From the NCBI GenBank assembly GCA_947069175.1, contig CAMTDV010000007.1:47892681-47956680 (forward strand): 64,000 nucleotides of DNA. The letters run 5' to 3'. A program made the position numbers and the translations under genes. This DNA is from Scalesia atractyloides (taxonomy: Eukaryota > Streptophyta > Magnoliopsida > Asterales > Asteraceae). Positions 34,178 through 45,798 of this stretch are shown piece by piece; within the stretch, counting starts at the first letter, position 1; every line of letters begins with the position of its first letter. The notes under the pieces were generated by a model. That model ran no database searches, was not told where the DNA came from, and was given only the letters and a program-made list of their open reading frames with translations.

Positions 34178-34540
34178 TTAAAATGTTGTTTCATTATCAT
34201 TTTCCCAAGATTTATAAAACTAGGAAACCTTGAATGGAAACTTAGTTGGATCTAGAATTTGCATCACCATTAGGTTTCCTTAAATGTTGTCATGTGTTTA
34301 TTAGTGGATACTTAATTTAAGCAACCTTTCATAATTATTGTTCTTTATTAATTCAAATAGTTAATTGTTATCTTTTCATGATAGTTAAAAAAAATCAAGA
34401 AATCAATTCATCCATTGAACCAGGTTTAAAAGTAACAAAGATCTAGTATTGAGACACCGAGTCCACGGATTGATAACCGGTTCTTACCGACCAACTGTAC
34501 TACCACCTGACGGGTACACTTGCCCCTTTGTGTGTGTAGT
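34108..34540 (+). repeat. Internal LTR fragment inside the Athila element
   Basis: ACAATTAACTCATTATTAAAG through GCCCCTTTGTGTGTGTAGT repeats the last part of both LTRs (31998-32430 and 38655-39081) in the same orientation. It lies where integrase and RT should be. After GTGTGTAGT the sequence departs from the LTR. Confidence 0.9.
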
Positions 34541-35191
34541 GATTCTAAACTTAACATGTTTTGGGTTTGATAGTTGTTTTTCTTTTTGTTTTCTTAGTTT
34601 ATTTTTCAGGTTGCGGTTCATCTGGACGCGCGGGATGTTGGAATGCATCGCCGATCTTCAGGTATGTTGGTTCGGCTCTTTTCTTGATAGGAGGTGTTTC
34701 GTGAGTGGTCCGAATTCAAATGATTTTAACTTTGGTTTTATTAATTCGAATAAATAAACTTAAGCGGGAAATAACTAATCTAAAAAAAACGAAAATCCGA
34801 AAAATCAATACTATCAACAGGGTTTTCTAGCACTACCAGACCTGCTAGTGCAGATCCACTTGAAGAACTCATAAAGCCCACTTTGTTTTTCTTTAAAACC
34901 TTCAAAAATCATTTGAATCCTCACAACCCACTCAAGAATTCTCCACACTTCCTTCCTTCCTTCAAGAAATCTGTTTTCCTTTCATCCCAAGCATCAATCT
35001 AGGTACGAATCTTTCTTTCTAGTTGTTGAGTAATTTGGGGTTTGTTCTTCAAGGTTAGTTTTTCTTCTAAGTTTTTAGGGTTTGGTCTAAATCATTGGAT
35101 TCAAGCCCGTTTTTGTGTATTTTATGTTGTTGTGGACCACACTTGACCGATCTACAAAACCCCCAAGAAAAAGTGTTAAAACATCTGGGTT
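34541..35191 (+). other. Athila internal region, possible intron-like or leader sequence
   Basis: This mixes short coding-like pieces with pyrimidine-rich stretches (CTTCCTTCCTTCCTTCAAG near 34950). No known domain is readable. It leads into the 3' ORF tail. Confidence 0.3.
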
Positions 35192-35527
35192 TTGGGTGAG
35201 TTTTGGGGGCTGTTGCTAGGTGCATACAGCCAATATGAGCCATCTTCAGTTGATCTTTGGAGACGCATGGATGGGTTGGCTTTGGACCAGCAGGCTGTAT
35301 GGCATGACGTGGACTTGATCCGCACAGAGCAGCATAGACAGGGCAACTTTTTAGAGGATATGTATGAGCAGAGCAGGCATAGCTTTGATTGGCTATTCGG
35401 TTCACAGCAGCACATAGCAAGCTCGCTCGGTCATCCCTACACACAGCCGCCGCCGCACTTCACGCGGAGATCCCGGTTTGACCGCCGGGATGATGCCGGT
35501 CCCTCAGGATCTGGCGGCCGACCCTGA
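35192..35527 (+). pseudogene. Athila 3' ORF tail (function unknown)
   Basis: This 111-codon open frame is rich in Gln, Trp, His and Arg, for example LWRRMDGLALDQQAVWHDVD, QSRHSFDWLFGSQQHI, and a Pro/Gly/Arg-rich end. It is markedly GC-richer than its surroundings. It sits about 390 bases before the AAGTGTGGGGAGG motif, where Athila-type elements often carry an extra ORF sometimes called env-like. I see no signal peptide or membrane segment, so no envelope role is claimed. Confidence 0.45.
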
Positions 35528-35957
35528 TCTTGCCGCATATGCCGTACTTTTATTTTCATTTTGTGTTTGAGGAGTGTACCATTTTGCATTGTCCGTACAC
35601 TCCTTCGTTTGTTGCTTTAATTTCGTACATTTTAATTTAGCGGTTTGCTTAATAAACAAAGACAAGGGAGTTTTGGGTTGGGTTGTTTCTTGTGATCTTG
35701 ATTATGTTTGCCAGTGTGCAGTATTGATTTGATGATGTGCTAGTTGCTGGATGGTGCGGTAGTTCGTTGGAATGTTTCGTATTACCTTCTTTTGCTCCAT
35801 TCTAGCCTTTGCAATTCATGGGAGTTTTGTGTTCCCGCTTCCTCCACTTTCACTATATTTTTGCATTACATTATGCTCATTTTTTGTTGTACAACGAGGG
35901 GATGTACAATTCAAGTGTGGGGAGGTGGTTAAACTTGTTTGTGGTTGTCTAAAAAAA
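35528..35957 (+). other. Athila 3' region with polypurine motif
   Basis: This is noncoding. TTCAAGTGTGGGGAGG at about 35910-35926 is the usual Athila-type polypurine motif, but the LTR does not begin until 37336. A degenerate relative, TTCAAGTGTTGGATG, lies at 37320-37335 next to the LTR. Confidence 0.5.
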
Positions 35958-36016
35958 TAAAAAAAATAAAATAAATGATAATAATAAATAAAAAAATAAT
36001 AATAATAATAATAATA

Positions 36017-36092
<76 letters not shown>
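35958..36092. repeat. (AAT)n microsatellite, ~130 bp
   Basis: Imperfect AATA/AAT repeats turn into about 30 uninterrupted AAT units. A long Leu/Ile open frame on the minus strand is an artefact of this repeat. Confidence 0.95.
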
Positions 36093-36094
<2 letters not shown>

Positions 36095-37335
36095 ACAAAC
36101 TCTCTTGAATAATCAATCAATGCAAGTTTTATAAAAACATTAAAGTTTTTGATAAATATACAAGTGTGAACGAAAAAAGGATTTGCTCGAATAAAAGTTG
36201 CCATCTAGTAATTTTTTGTATAAAATTGAGCGTGAGAAATAAAGCAACATACCTACCTGTTTGCCTTGCATATTTAACCAATACGCCCATTTCCGTGAGT
36301 TATTTTTGAGCCTTATAGTTTTAGAATTATTTTTGCTCATGTTTTTGCGGGCAAAGATTGAGTGCGCCGGATGACTTTTGCGGTTTAGAACTTGTGTTAG
36401 GCATGCATTTTGAGAACACAAAGCAAATGCATAGCATAAAAATGATTGAGACAGTAGGAAACCTTTTATTTTTAACCATTTTTATTTATTCCTGCACCTA
36501 AATCACACCCTTAGTTAAACCAATTTGAGCCTTTCCCTTTCGTTTATTTTAAACCACTAAATATCACCAATTAGCCAAATTAGCCTTTTATTTTTGAACC
36601 CACATTTTTTTAAAGCCTGATCCGGTCAAGACTAACTTGTAATCCTTTTTGTATAGTTTATCGATTTATTAGTCATAACATCATAGCTTGGAGTTTTATC
36701 TAAGTAGACGTACTTAGTTCCCTCTAAAGCATTGGAAAAAAAATTCAAAGTTGAAAAAGCCTTGTCAATTGGCTTTGTTAGAGCAATTTCGGGCCGATAT
36801 CTAAGCGGTTAGCTAGCTCTCGGTTAGTTATTAATAAGTTGCATAGTTTTGTATTTCTTCGCTTCAAGTTAGTCGAGCCGTTGGTCTTTAGCCGTTTTAG
36901 CCACTTTTATAAATCCATTTCCACACCCTTTACCTAACCAAGTTACAACCCACACAAGACCTCTTGATTTGTGTTATGTGTTAGTCAAGTGTTTAGATTT
37001 GATCCTTACACAAGCTTATGATATCGCATAGTCATTTTCTTGGCATCGAGTGTTCTAAACATACTCCATAAATTGTATGTCTCCTATATATTTAGCCGAG
37101 TGTGAGTGAACATTGCGAGGATGTAAGGTGAGCTTGTAGGGATGTCAAGATGGATCATTGCTCCTAACCATATTTCACATACTTTTTGGTTTTTCCTTTT
37201 ATGTCGAGTAATCCGTTTTGTTTTAGCCCGAGTTGTTTATTTGTGCTTATATAATGCTAGTTGAGATGATTGCCGAGAGAGATTTTTTGTTTATTTTTGT
37301 TTGTTTAAGGATAACCAAAGTTCAAGTGTTGGATG
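36093..37335 (+). other. Athila 3' noncoding region
   Basis: No gene. It is the usual long AT-rich stretch between the last ORF and the 3' LTR of such elements, with homopolymer T tracts. Confidence 0.5.
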
Positions 37336-39161
37336 TTTGATGTATAAGAATTTATACATCTTTTAAAAGTCAAATATTCCCAATTTATGCTGAAATTCGT
37401 TGTGTTTTCATTGATCTGGATACTCATTTGAGTTGTTTGTGAAAATACAGGTCCGGGCTTCGGCCCGGTGAAGAAACGAAGGCTTTTCGAGCGATTTGGA
37501 GCAAAAATGGAACATTTCAGCCAAACTACCAGATATGGCACGACCGTGCCAAGCCTTGTAAGTCGGCACTATCATCAGCACTACCATCAGTCTGCACAAA
37601 CCAAGCCAGTCCAACATCTGGCAAGGTCGTGCCAACCCCAAGGACGACCGTGCAAGTGCTATCCACAGGTTCGATCAGCTAATTTCCGAGATCAACATAA
37701 TCATTGCCGGGTACGATATGATAAGCACGGCCATGCCACACTTTGGCATGGTCGTGCCACCTCGGGGAAATTCTAGCGGGATCTTTCGGATTTGGTAGCA
37801 AACTTGGCCAACAACTCAGAAAGGCACCTACCAAATTACCAAGCACGACCGTGCTAAAAGGTGGCACGGTCGTGCCAAATGCCCCGTAGCTTAAATACTT
37901 GAATTCAGCTCATTTGAAAGGGAGTTGGAGCATTTTGGTGAACTTCTCTCTCAAGAATCTGATCTTGAAGCTTGGAGATTGAAGAAGGAGCCTAGAGAAA
38001 GGTTGTATCACTTGATATTCAACTCATTTTATCAATTATCTTGTCTTAAACTCTAGTATTCCACTTGTTATTCATGCACAATCTATATTATTTTGCATTT
38101 GGTTTAGTTGTTATGAGCCTTCTAGGCTAAACATTTGTGTTGCTTGATTTTTGTTGAAGCTAATAAACATTTGACAACATGGAAATAGATGTGGTGATTG
38201 TTGTTTGTTAATCTTCATGATGATATTTGATCTTGTTCTTGGAGTTCATGTTCATGTTTAAAGTCATTATTCTTGAATGTTTGGTCATAAGTATTTACAT
38301 GTAGTGTTGGAAAGCCTATTTAGAGATTATGATTGTTTAATCTTGTTAGTTTGTTGATTTGATTCATAGCATGAAACTAGGAATGGTAATTGCTAACATG
38401 ATAAGAATGATGATTTGAATATGAGTATGAATTCTTGCATTTGGATTTGGAAAGATCATATGAATGTTTATATGGATTCTATGGTTTGTGTTCATGTTGG
38501 GTTGATGATTTAGACCAAGATTGTTATCTAGCATGACCATGCTTGTGATTCATATCAAGAACTTGTTGAAGATGACATTTACTTGAAACCCAGTTAGCGT
38601 GATTAATGTGTTGTTTATATTAGTTTTTCTTAATTTGTAGAGTTAGGAGTTTTGACAAACAATTAACTCATTATTAAAGATTAACATCAATTTAGCAAGT
38701 TAATTTAAAAGAATGAATATTAGGTGATTAAAATGTTGTTTCATTATAATTTTCCCAAGATTTATAAAACTAGGAAACCTTGAATGGAAACTTAGTTGGA
38801 TCAAGGACTTGCATCACCATTAGTTTTCCTTAAATGTTGTCATGTGTTTATTAGTGGATACTTAATTTAAGCAACCTTTTTAATTATTGTTCTTTATTAA
38901 TTCAAATAGTTAATTGTTATCTTTTCATGATAGTTAAAAAATCAAGAAATCAATTCATCCATTAAACCAGGTTTAAAAGTAACAAAGATCTAGTATTGAG
39001 AAACCGAGTCATGATATCCGGTTCTTACCGACCGACTGTACTACCACTTGACGGGTACACTTGCCCCTTTGTGTGTGTAGTTGGTTTTAGGTAAATCCAT
39101 TTTAAAACCTAATCTGTGTGTGAACCAAAATCATAGTAATAAAAATATATTTAATTCAGCA
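37336..39161 (+). repeat. Athila 3' LTR
   Basis: It starts TGTTTGATGTATAAG/TGATGTATAAG and runs to ...TTAATTCAGCA. It is highly similar to the 5' LTR, with a few indels: an extra 13 bases near 37395, and about 30 bases near 38348 absent from the 5' LTR. The GGCACGGTCGTGCC array (37534-37880) and TTAAATAC box (37891-37898) are kept. Confidence 0.85.
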
Positions 39162-39164
39162 CTG

Positions 39165-40310
39165 TTGAAGGAGGTAGTCTCTAAGAAAGTTCAGGAAGGT
39201 GGGTTGAGTTGGTCAAAGAAGATTTTAAGAATGAGGAGATAGTAACAGAAAAACCATGTATGAAGTGCTTAGAGCCGTGCAAAGCTTGTTTTGAGAAAGA
39301 CGAGAAGTTTAAAGAACTAAAAAACACACAGATAACCTATCAAGTTATCTAAAAGAAACTAAAGAAGTTTATGATAAATCAGCAGAACTATTGACCAATA
39401 CCGAGATGCTAGTAGAGAAGATAATGCTACGCTTTCTATGCTCAAAGCGACTGTTATGGACAAACAAATGGAAATAAACATTCACATTGACATGATCGCT
39501 AAATTAAAACAAGAGCTAGAAACCGTCAAGATTGAATCAGAACGGGTTAATAAAAAACTTGTCAGTTATTCAACAACATCTTATGTGTTTGATCTCATCC
39601 TCCCTAAAACAACAGGAAAACACGAAACAAGAGAGGATGTATACGGTTATCAAAATAAGGGTTTAGGTTATCATCGAGTTCCACCCCCGATGTGAGCAGT
39701 TATTCTAGGAAGAAGCCTGGCGGGTGGAAAACGCACTGAATTTGAAATTAATAACTGAAAAGATTGATGAGTTGCCTGAAAATATCGATATAACCTACAC
39801 CAAAAATGAAACAGAATGTGAGTTAGAGGTTGTTAAAAATGTCACTAAAAAGGTTTTGGAAAACGAAAGTGAAAGATTTGAATTTGAAAGTGCTTAATCT
39901 AATCTTGAGAAAACAAGTTCAAGCTTGCCATCTGAAAATGACGGCTGTTTTCACAAAAATTATATTCCAAAATCAGATAATAGTTTGAATGATGATCTGA
40001 ATATTGTTATGTACAAAATGAACGGATCTGACAAGCTGTATTCTGATGATGAATTTCAGATTTAGAACGTGAACCTTGACAAAGTTGACAAAGTGTTTAA
40101 GTTGGTAGAAGTTGAGATGTCTGAGCTTGGAAACATGACAAAAGAACAAAGATTTTCAAATTTTAAATGTGATAGATCTTACTATTCCAAACCTAAAGGT
40201 TTCTATTCTAATAACCAAAAGAAAAATAACTATTACAGGAGACAGGGTTCAGGATATGGTAAAAGGAACAACAATAGGTTTGGAAATTCAAAATTCACAA
40301 AGAAAATGGA
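39165..40310 (+). pseudogene. Copia-A gag, C-terminal part
   Basis: Reading resumes after the Athila element: VELVKEDFKNEEIVTEKPCM and KCLEPCKACFEKDEKF near 39200-39320. A coiled-coil frame (39438-39695) follows: MLKATVMDKQMEIN, KLKQELETVKIESERVNKKL, ending GYHRVPPPM. Then come acidic sequence with stops and a basic Tyr/Asn-rich frame (40069-40310) with YYSKPKGFYSNNQKKN. The same block occurs in Copia-F gag (57304-57850), so Copia-A and Copia-F are related. Protease and pol are absent; the sequence breaks at about 40311. Confidence 0.75.
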
Positions 40311-41930
40311 TTTTATTTCCGGTCGAACCCACGAGACTCTAGCGACGCTAACTAGACTCTGACTCAACTAATTACTTAATTGGTTTTAAATTGTTTTGAG
40401 TGTTTAACGAATTAAACTAATATCCTAAATTAATGAAGAGAACTAAACTATCAAGACACAACTAGAATACAAAGGGTGAAATCAAGGATGAAGAAGTACT
40501 ACCCAGGTTTGGAATCCTATTCGTGACTCTCGGTTTTCTCTCGGAAATGGTAACTATGATGGAATCAGGTTCTAAGGATACGACACTTTAAGACTAAAGA
40601 TAGGCTGAATCTCCTCCCGGTATCATCAACTTCTCTTAACGATCCTAAAGATCAAACAAAGCTCACTAGTGTGGGTTGGATCACCTCCCGGTCTTTCTAA
40701 CAATACTAAGTACCCAAAAACTAGATTTTCTCCTGGTCTCACTAATCACAATACACCCTAGAGCGTACGAGGTAACCTAAAACCACTTGACAAGACTTAG
40801 GAAAACAAATAATACTAGGTAACTTAGACAGATCTCCTCCAGTTCTCACTGCACCTAAATACCTAGCACCAAAGATAATCCTAACTATCTATCTCCTTCT
40901 GGTCTCAAAAATAGGTAGCACACTAAATTGCTCTAAATTATCAAACAATGTTCCTATGGAATACGTGCACCATAAACGATAAACTAGTTACGAACACAAA
41001 GTAGGTAACCTAACATGCATCTATACATGAAAGACATTCACAAAGACACATGAGGAACAATTATAAGATAATAAATTAGAATAAAGTATGCACACACATC
41101 TAGTCAAATATTTATAGATCTTTTACTTTAATATTCATTCCATCTATAAATTACTAAATACCAAGAAATTACCATTTATTAACAAATACTCATCACAAAC
41201 CCGGATAGAAAATAGGAACTAGCCAATAATCATAGTCATAAACAATAAACAAGTCTGAGATATCAAAAACATCATGTTCACAAGTCTAAAAAAACACAAA
41301 GTCTAATTAAAAACTATAAAGCTAACTCGTTTGTGAACCAGACTCGGATCTTGAACCTTGTCTTGAAACTCAAACCAATCCCCTTCTCTGCTCTTGAATT
41401 CTTCCCTTCGGCCTTCTGTACCGCCTCCCTTCGTATACAGCCGCCTTTTATAATATATCCCCCCTCGTTTCCTTTTTTAAGGTTATATTAAATATGACAT
41501 GTATTTATGTGTTACAGATTCTTTTCTTTTCATGATTTTGGGCTGCTGGTGAGTTAATAAAGGCGTGTGGGCTTGTAAACCATTCACTTTTGGCCCTTTT
41601 TTTCCTTAGGGACGTTCACAAAACTCAAACTTCATGAGATTTAACTATTAGTATAATATAATATAATTTAAGCTTCAAATCAATTTAAGTTACAAGACTC
41701 ATTTAGTTCACAATTATTACTTTTCATTTACTTCAAATTCATGTCTCGTTGAAATTGCCAAATTTCTAAACATTTTTTAATTTTTTTTATTTGTTTTAGC
41801 TTATTTTCGTTTTAAACCCTTCATTTTAAATATGAACCAATTATGAGTAGGATTTAATAAAAACAACCCTAGAGCTGCTCAAAAGTATAGGAAATATTAT
41901 ATAAAAATATCTATAATTTAGAGCATATCA
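40311..41930 (-). repeat. Antisense LTR-like segment between gag and RNase H remnants
   Basis: The plus strand opens TCGAACCCACGAGACTC and resembles the antisense Gypsy LTR end at 8470-9015 (both have AACTAATATCCTAAAT-type blocks). It closes ...GAGCATATCA, which reversed starts TGATATGCTC. It contains degenerate CTCCTCCCGGT/CTCACTA repeats (40610-40910). It bridges a Copia gag end and a Copia RNase H, so all of the intervening pol was lost. No genes. Confidence 0.45.
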
Positions 41931-42201
41931 GGTTGCCAAAAGGATCTTTCGATACCTTAAGGGTTGTCCAAGCACCGGCTTGTGGTACCCTCGTGTCGAT
42001 GACTTCAATCTTGCAGGATACTCCGACTCTGACTTTGGGTGTTGCCCATTAAATGCTAAATCTACAACTGCTGGTTGCAAGTTCTTTGGCATATGCTTAG
42101 TAACGTGGCAGTGCAAGAAGCAAACCACAGTCGCTCTCTCTACTTGTGAAGCAAAATACGTTTCAGCTTCTAGTTATTGTTCCCAGTTAATGCACTTTGG
42201 G
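41931..42201 (+). pseudogene. Copia-D RNase H fragment
   Basis: The frame reads VAKRIFRYLKGCPSTGLWYP, then FNLAGYSDSDFGCCPLNAKS, CKFFGICLVTWQCKKQTTVA and CEAKYVSASSYCSQLM. This is the Copia RT/RNase H C-terminus, here with D and E positions in GYSDSD and CEAKY. It is cut at 42201 by the Copia-E LTR. It could be the far end of Copia-A or a separate element. Confidence 0.85.
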
Positions 42202-42362
42202 TGATAAGTGCACGCTCTCTTTGTTCAAGTGTCTTCTATGATACGTTGTAATGGTTAAATGATTGTCCAAACTTTTGTGTTTCTGTCTGACTTTAGTGTA
42301 ATCCGGATTAGGGTTGTTCCCTAATCTGATTTTATGTCTAACTTGTGTATTCCGGACTTAGG

Positions 42363-45300
42363 TGTCACACCCTCAATTTCTACTTGCGGAGTTTTACCGC
42401 GAGGCGTGTGAACAAACCAGAATCTGAAACACTAGTACGTCGAACGACTCTATATGATTTGATAATACGTTTTCCAAAATCATTTGTTGTAGATTTTATA
42501 TTGTCTAAATTAGTTACCAATATTTAGCAGAAGCATCAGTTTTAAAGTTTGAGCGGAAGCATAAATAAGTAGTGAAGCGAGCGCCAACACAAACGCCAAA
42601 ACAAATGAAAAAATCCCAAAACAATATTAATAGATAAGACTCGATAAAAGATGTCTTGTTCAATGCATGTGCGTGCACCTAGAGCTCCTAGCGTCCTGAG
42701 AAACATGTAAAGAAACAAGTGTCAACATTAAAGATGAGTGAGTTCACAGGTTTTCATAAATTCGTTTGTTCGGTTATAGTTTGTTTTCTCCGTTATCCCT
42801 AACCCGGGATAACGAATTAGTTCAATTATTCCAACCCGGAATAATAAGTTGTTGCTTCCAATATTCCAAACCCGGAATATTAAGTTGTTGCTTCCAATAT
42901 TCCAAACCCGGAATATTAAGTTGTTGTATCCAATATTCCAAACCCGGAATATTAAGTTGTTGTTTCCATTATCCTCAACCCGGGATAATACAGTTGATTC
43001 GTAATTAAGTTCAATGTTAACATATATAGGTAGCTAGCCTAAAGTTATGTCACGTAAGTGTTCGTGATCGAAGCTGACTGTTGTGCCTCCGTTTTGCCAG
43101 GCCTATCACATGACCATGGCGAGGTTAGGCCGAATTATTCACCCGTTGACCATACCCGGTCGGCTAGCACGACTAGCTCGGATGGGGCTTGTCGGGCCCA
43201 GTAGTACTACTTATAACTCCCCCGCTATTAAACCCAATACTAACGATCCGAGAGATTGACGAGGACTTAAGTGATAAAGCTGCTCAGTGACCATAACATT
43301 ACATTAACATTAACTTAGTTACCGAGTAGTTATGTGACGTTAAATTCGTATAACGTAAAGAGATTGAGTTTGAGAGTGTATACATGTTTCTCCCCCTGTT
43401 GTTTAAAAACCGGATAAAGTTAGGGGCCGTGAACTCACCTTTATTTGCTCGGTTAGTGTAGCAAAGATGTTATAAGAGATGGGACCGCTAGTTGCGTCCT
43501 AACAAACCAATTAATTTCAAGTCAGTGTGTGAACACACCAATACAAATTCTACATGTAATTTACGCACAAAGTGATATACACAAACAACATATCTAACAC
43601 TCAAACATGCATGCAAGTATTCTCATGTGAACCTAGTGATCAAAACACTTATCATAAACATAAACCAATTCATGCCACAATTTGGTGCACAAAATCACAA
43701 GTTCTCAAATTTCAGCTTAGCACTCATAATTCAGCTGTTTTCTAGGATTTTTATAAAATAGTTCTAACATTCCAAAAATTGCAATATTTTTACAGTAGGT
43801 GACATTTACACTGTAGAAATTTATATAAATTTTCCAAGTCCTAAATCTTTACCAATTAACCATAAATATTAATACACTAAGCTGCAGTCAGATTTACCGC
43901 TTTCTGACTGCAGTCCACGGAAGAATTTATTTAAAAATCACTGATCGTCCAATTAACAAAATTTCAGTTGGAGTTGCCTGGAAATTTCTATACCTAGTTG
44001 CTGTACAAAATTCATGACTCAACTCTCTACTGATTTTAAAATCCAACTCGATAAACAACCAACAAAATTTCAGAATTTTCACAGCTTTAGTTACTGAACT
44101 TATTTGGCCCTTTAAAAATATCAAACGACTTCAGAAAATTATGAATCCAGCGCCCTTAGATTCGTTATTCAAATCTCTACGTTCTAGACATCAGAAAATC
44201 CGTTTTACGACAACTAATGACCGAGTTACAGCCAGATGAAGTCGGCTGTAACTATTACTCAGCATCCTGTTTCAGCATATTATTATTACAACTTGCATAA
44301 ACCGTTCCTATTGATCAACCTAAGCGAGCAAAAACCGATTTCCAATCATAGATCACTACTAATAACTTATCCATGCCAACCCTAGTTCATACTTCTAGTT
44401 TTTACAAACAACCATACTCGCAAACTTTCAAGTTCCGAAAACAATCATACATATGAACAACAATCAAATCAGCCGATTACATTCAACATATAAAATCAGA
44501 AACAACTAATCAATTAATCATTCAAGCATATATATATCCGAACATGATCTCGTAATCAAAGATAACCCTAACCTTGAATAACTAGGTAGACAAGCCGGGA
44601 CTTGGACAAGGAGTATCCTGCTGTTCCAGCAAGATCACGACCGAGAGGATGATGATAAAGTGGGCTGTTTTGTTGATCGACTAGAGGTGAACAAGGACTG
44701 ATCTCGCGACTGAATGGAGGTGAAGATGGCGATGGCTGCTGCTGCTGCGACCGAGAGGAAAGAAAAGAACAAGGAAAGAAGCTGTTTGCGATCACAAGGG
44801 GCGAGAACAAGCTGCCGACGGCAGTTTTCTTCTAGGGTTTGTGTTTGTGTATGAAACATGCATGGGTATGTGTATATATATAGCGCAAAGGAGATAAGTG
44901 GTTACGGTTTTGGTTTAAGCTTGTGGCCGAGAGACTAGGGCGGTCGGTTTGGTTTTGATCTTGTGGCCGAGGACTAGGGTGGGTCGGTTTGGGTTTGATC
45001 TTTGCGGCCGAGACATGTTTAGGCTGGTTTGGTTTGGTTTTGAACAAAGTAAGTTTGCGGTCTTGGGCTTGATATCGCGGCCAAGGACTTGGGTTGGTTT
45101 GGTTTGGGTTTGATCCTTATTTTTGGCCGAGGACTTGGGTTTAAGGTTTAAACTTTGTTAACTCCTAGAGTCACAATGAATCAAAGTTGGTTCGTGTCGC
45201 GGTTCGGTTCAGTTCGTGTACATATCTACCATAATTATTCTATAACTAAAACAATCACACAACACACATCACGTATTCATTTAACTCGTACACGTTTAAT

Positions 45301-45365
45301 ACTTAGCATATACTTTATTCGACAAGTGTCGCGTTTAAGTTATCCGAAAAACCCGGGATATCACA
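42363..45365. repeat. Solo LTR S2 (probably Gypsy), 3.0 kb
   Basis: It begins TGTCACACCCTCAATTTC and ends CCCGGGATATCACA. The 5-bp target duplication TTAGG is perfect (42358-42362 and 45366-45370). It contains a 36-bp tandem repeat near its left end and a GC-richer region at 44570-44850. Open frames there are not supported as genes. There is no gag or pol. Confidence 0.9.
42797..42996. repeat. 36-bp tandem repeat, six units
   Basis: Units are built on AATATTCCAAACCCGGAATATT followed by AAGTTGTTGCTTC. The three central units are nearly identical; the outer ones have CCCGGGATAA cores. Each unit carries an imperfect inverted repeat around CCCGG. Confidence 0.95.
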
Positions 45366-45787
45366 TTAGGGTATGTAGTTCCCTTGTCCGGATTTATGTT
45401 TGAGTTGTATGTGTCCGGACTTGAGCTTATTAGCTTAGTCCGAGTTTGTTTCTTATTGGGATTCAGGCCTTGTTTTGTTAACCAGACATGTGTATCCGGA
45501 TATATCTTGTATATAACCTTTTAGTGGTAATGACAAGATGGCAGTTCTTTTGTGGAAAATTTGTGCAACAAGAATACCCTAATCATTAGTGTGTGTTTTT
45601 CTTGCGACTACAGTGTGTTAGTGACGCCATTCATCATCTCCATCTAAGAATACTCTGTGTATTCTTAGATTTCTCTCGTTTCTTTTGTTCTTGTTACAAT
45701 ATCCTACAGTGGTGATTGTTAGGTGGATTCTGCACACCTAGTGATTGTGTTCTTAAGTGAGATCCTAGGATTAGGTGACCTTACAAG

Positions 45788-45798
45788 TGGTATTAGAG
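45788..45798 (+). other. Copia-E primer-binding site
   Basis: TGGTATTAGAG, two bases after the LTR end TTACA, is one base from the canonical initiator tRNA-Met site. Confidence 0.8.

Larger units (their letters stand above)
30731..39161 (+). mobile_element. Athila-type Gypsy element inserted in Copia-A gag
   Basis: Two direct LTRs of about 1.8 kb enclose 4.8 kb. Next to the left LTR is a TGGCGCCGTTTCCGGGGA primer-binding site, as in Athila/Tat Gypsy elements. Inside, in order, are gag, a protease tail, a stray 430-bp LTR fragment, a 3' ORF tail, an (AAT)n tract and a long 3' noncoding region. RT, RNase H and integrase are absent. The flanking 5-mers do not match, so the target duplication has decayed or the right edge is trimmed. 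Confidence 0.85.
42202..45785 (+). repeat. Copia-E 5' LTR, interrupted
   Basis: It starts TGATAAGTGCACGC and ends GTGACCTTACA, directly before a primer-binding site. A 3.0 kb solo LTR with target duplication interrupts it, so the original LTR was about 576 bases. TCCGGA palindromes recur before (42302, 42351) and after the insertion (45388, 45413, 45494). The last is about 15 bases upstream of the TATA box GTATATAACC (45509-45518). Confidence 0.8.

Noticed and set aside
35067..35444. Cys-rich 125-codon minus-strand frame
   Set aside because: It is antisense to the Athila 3' ORF tail, whose position and composition make the plus strand more likely.
35929..36204. Minus-strand open frame with about 30 leucines in a row
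   Set aside because: It is an (AAT)n microsatellite read in one frame, not a membrane protein.
42797..42996. Regular 36-bp repeats resembling a CRISPR array
   Set aside because: The units abut with no unique spacers, there are no cas genes, and the surroundings are a plant solo LTR.
44568..44859. Overlapping minus-strand frames with poly-Gln/Ala and Ser/Pro
   Set aside because: They lie wholly inside solo LTR S2. Triplet-like CTG/GCT runs explain the composition and no domain is visible.
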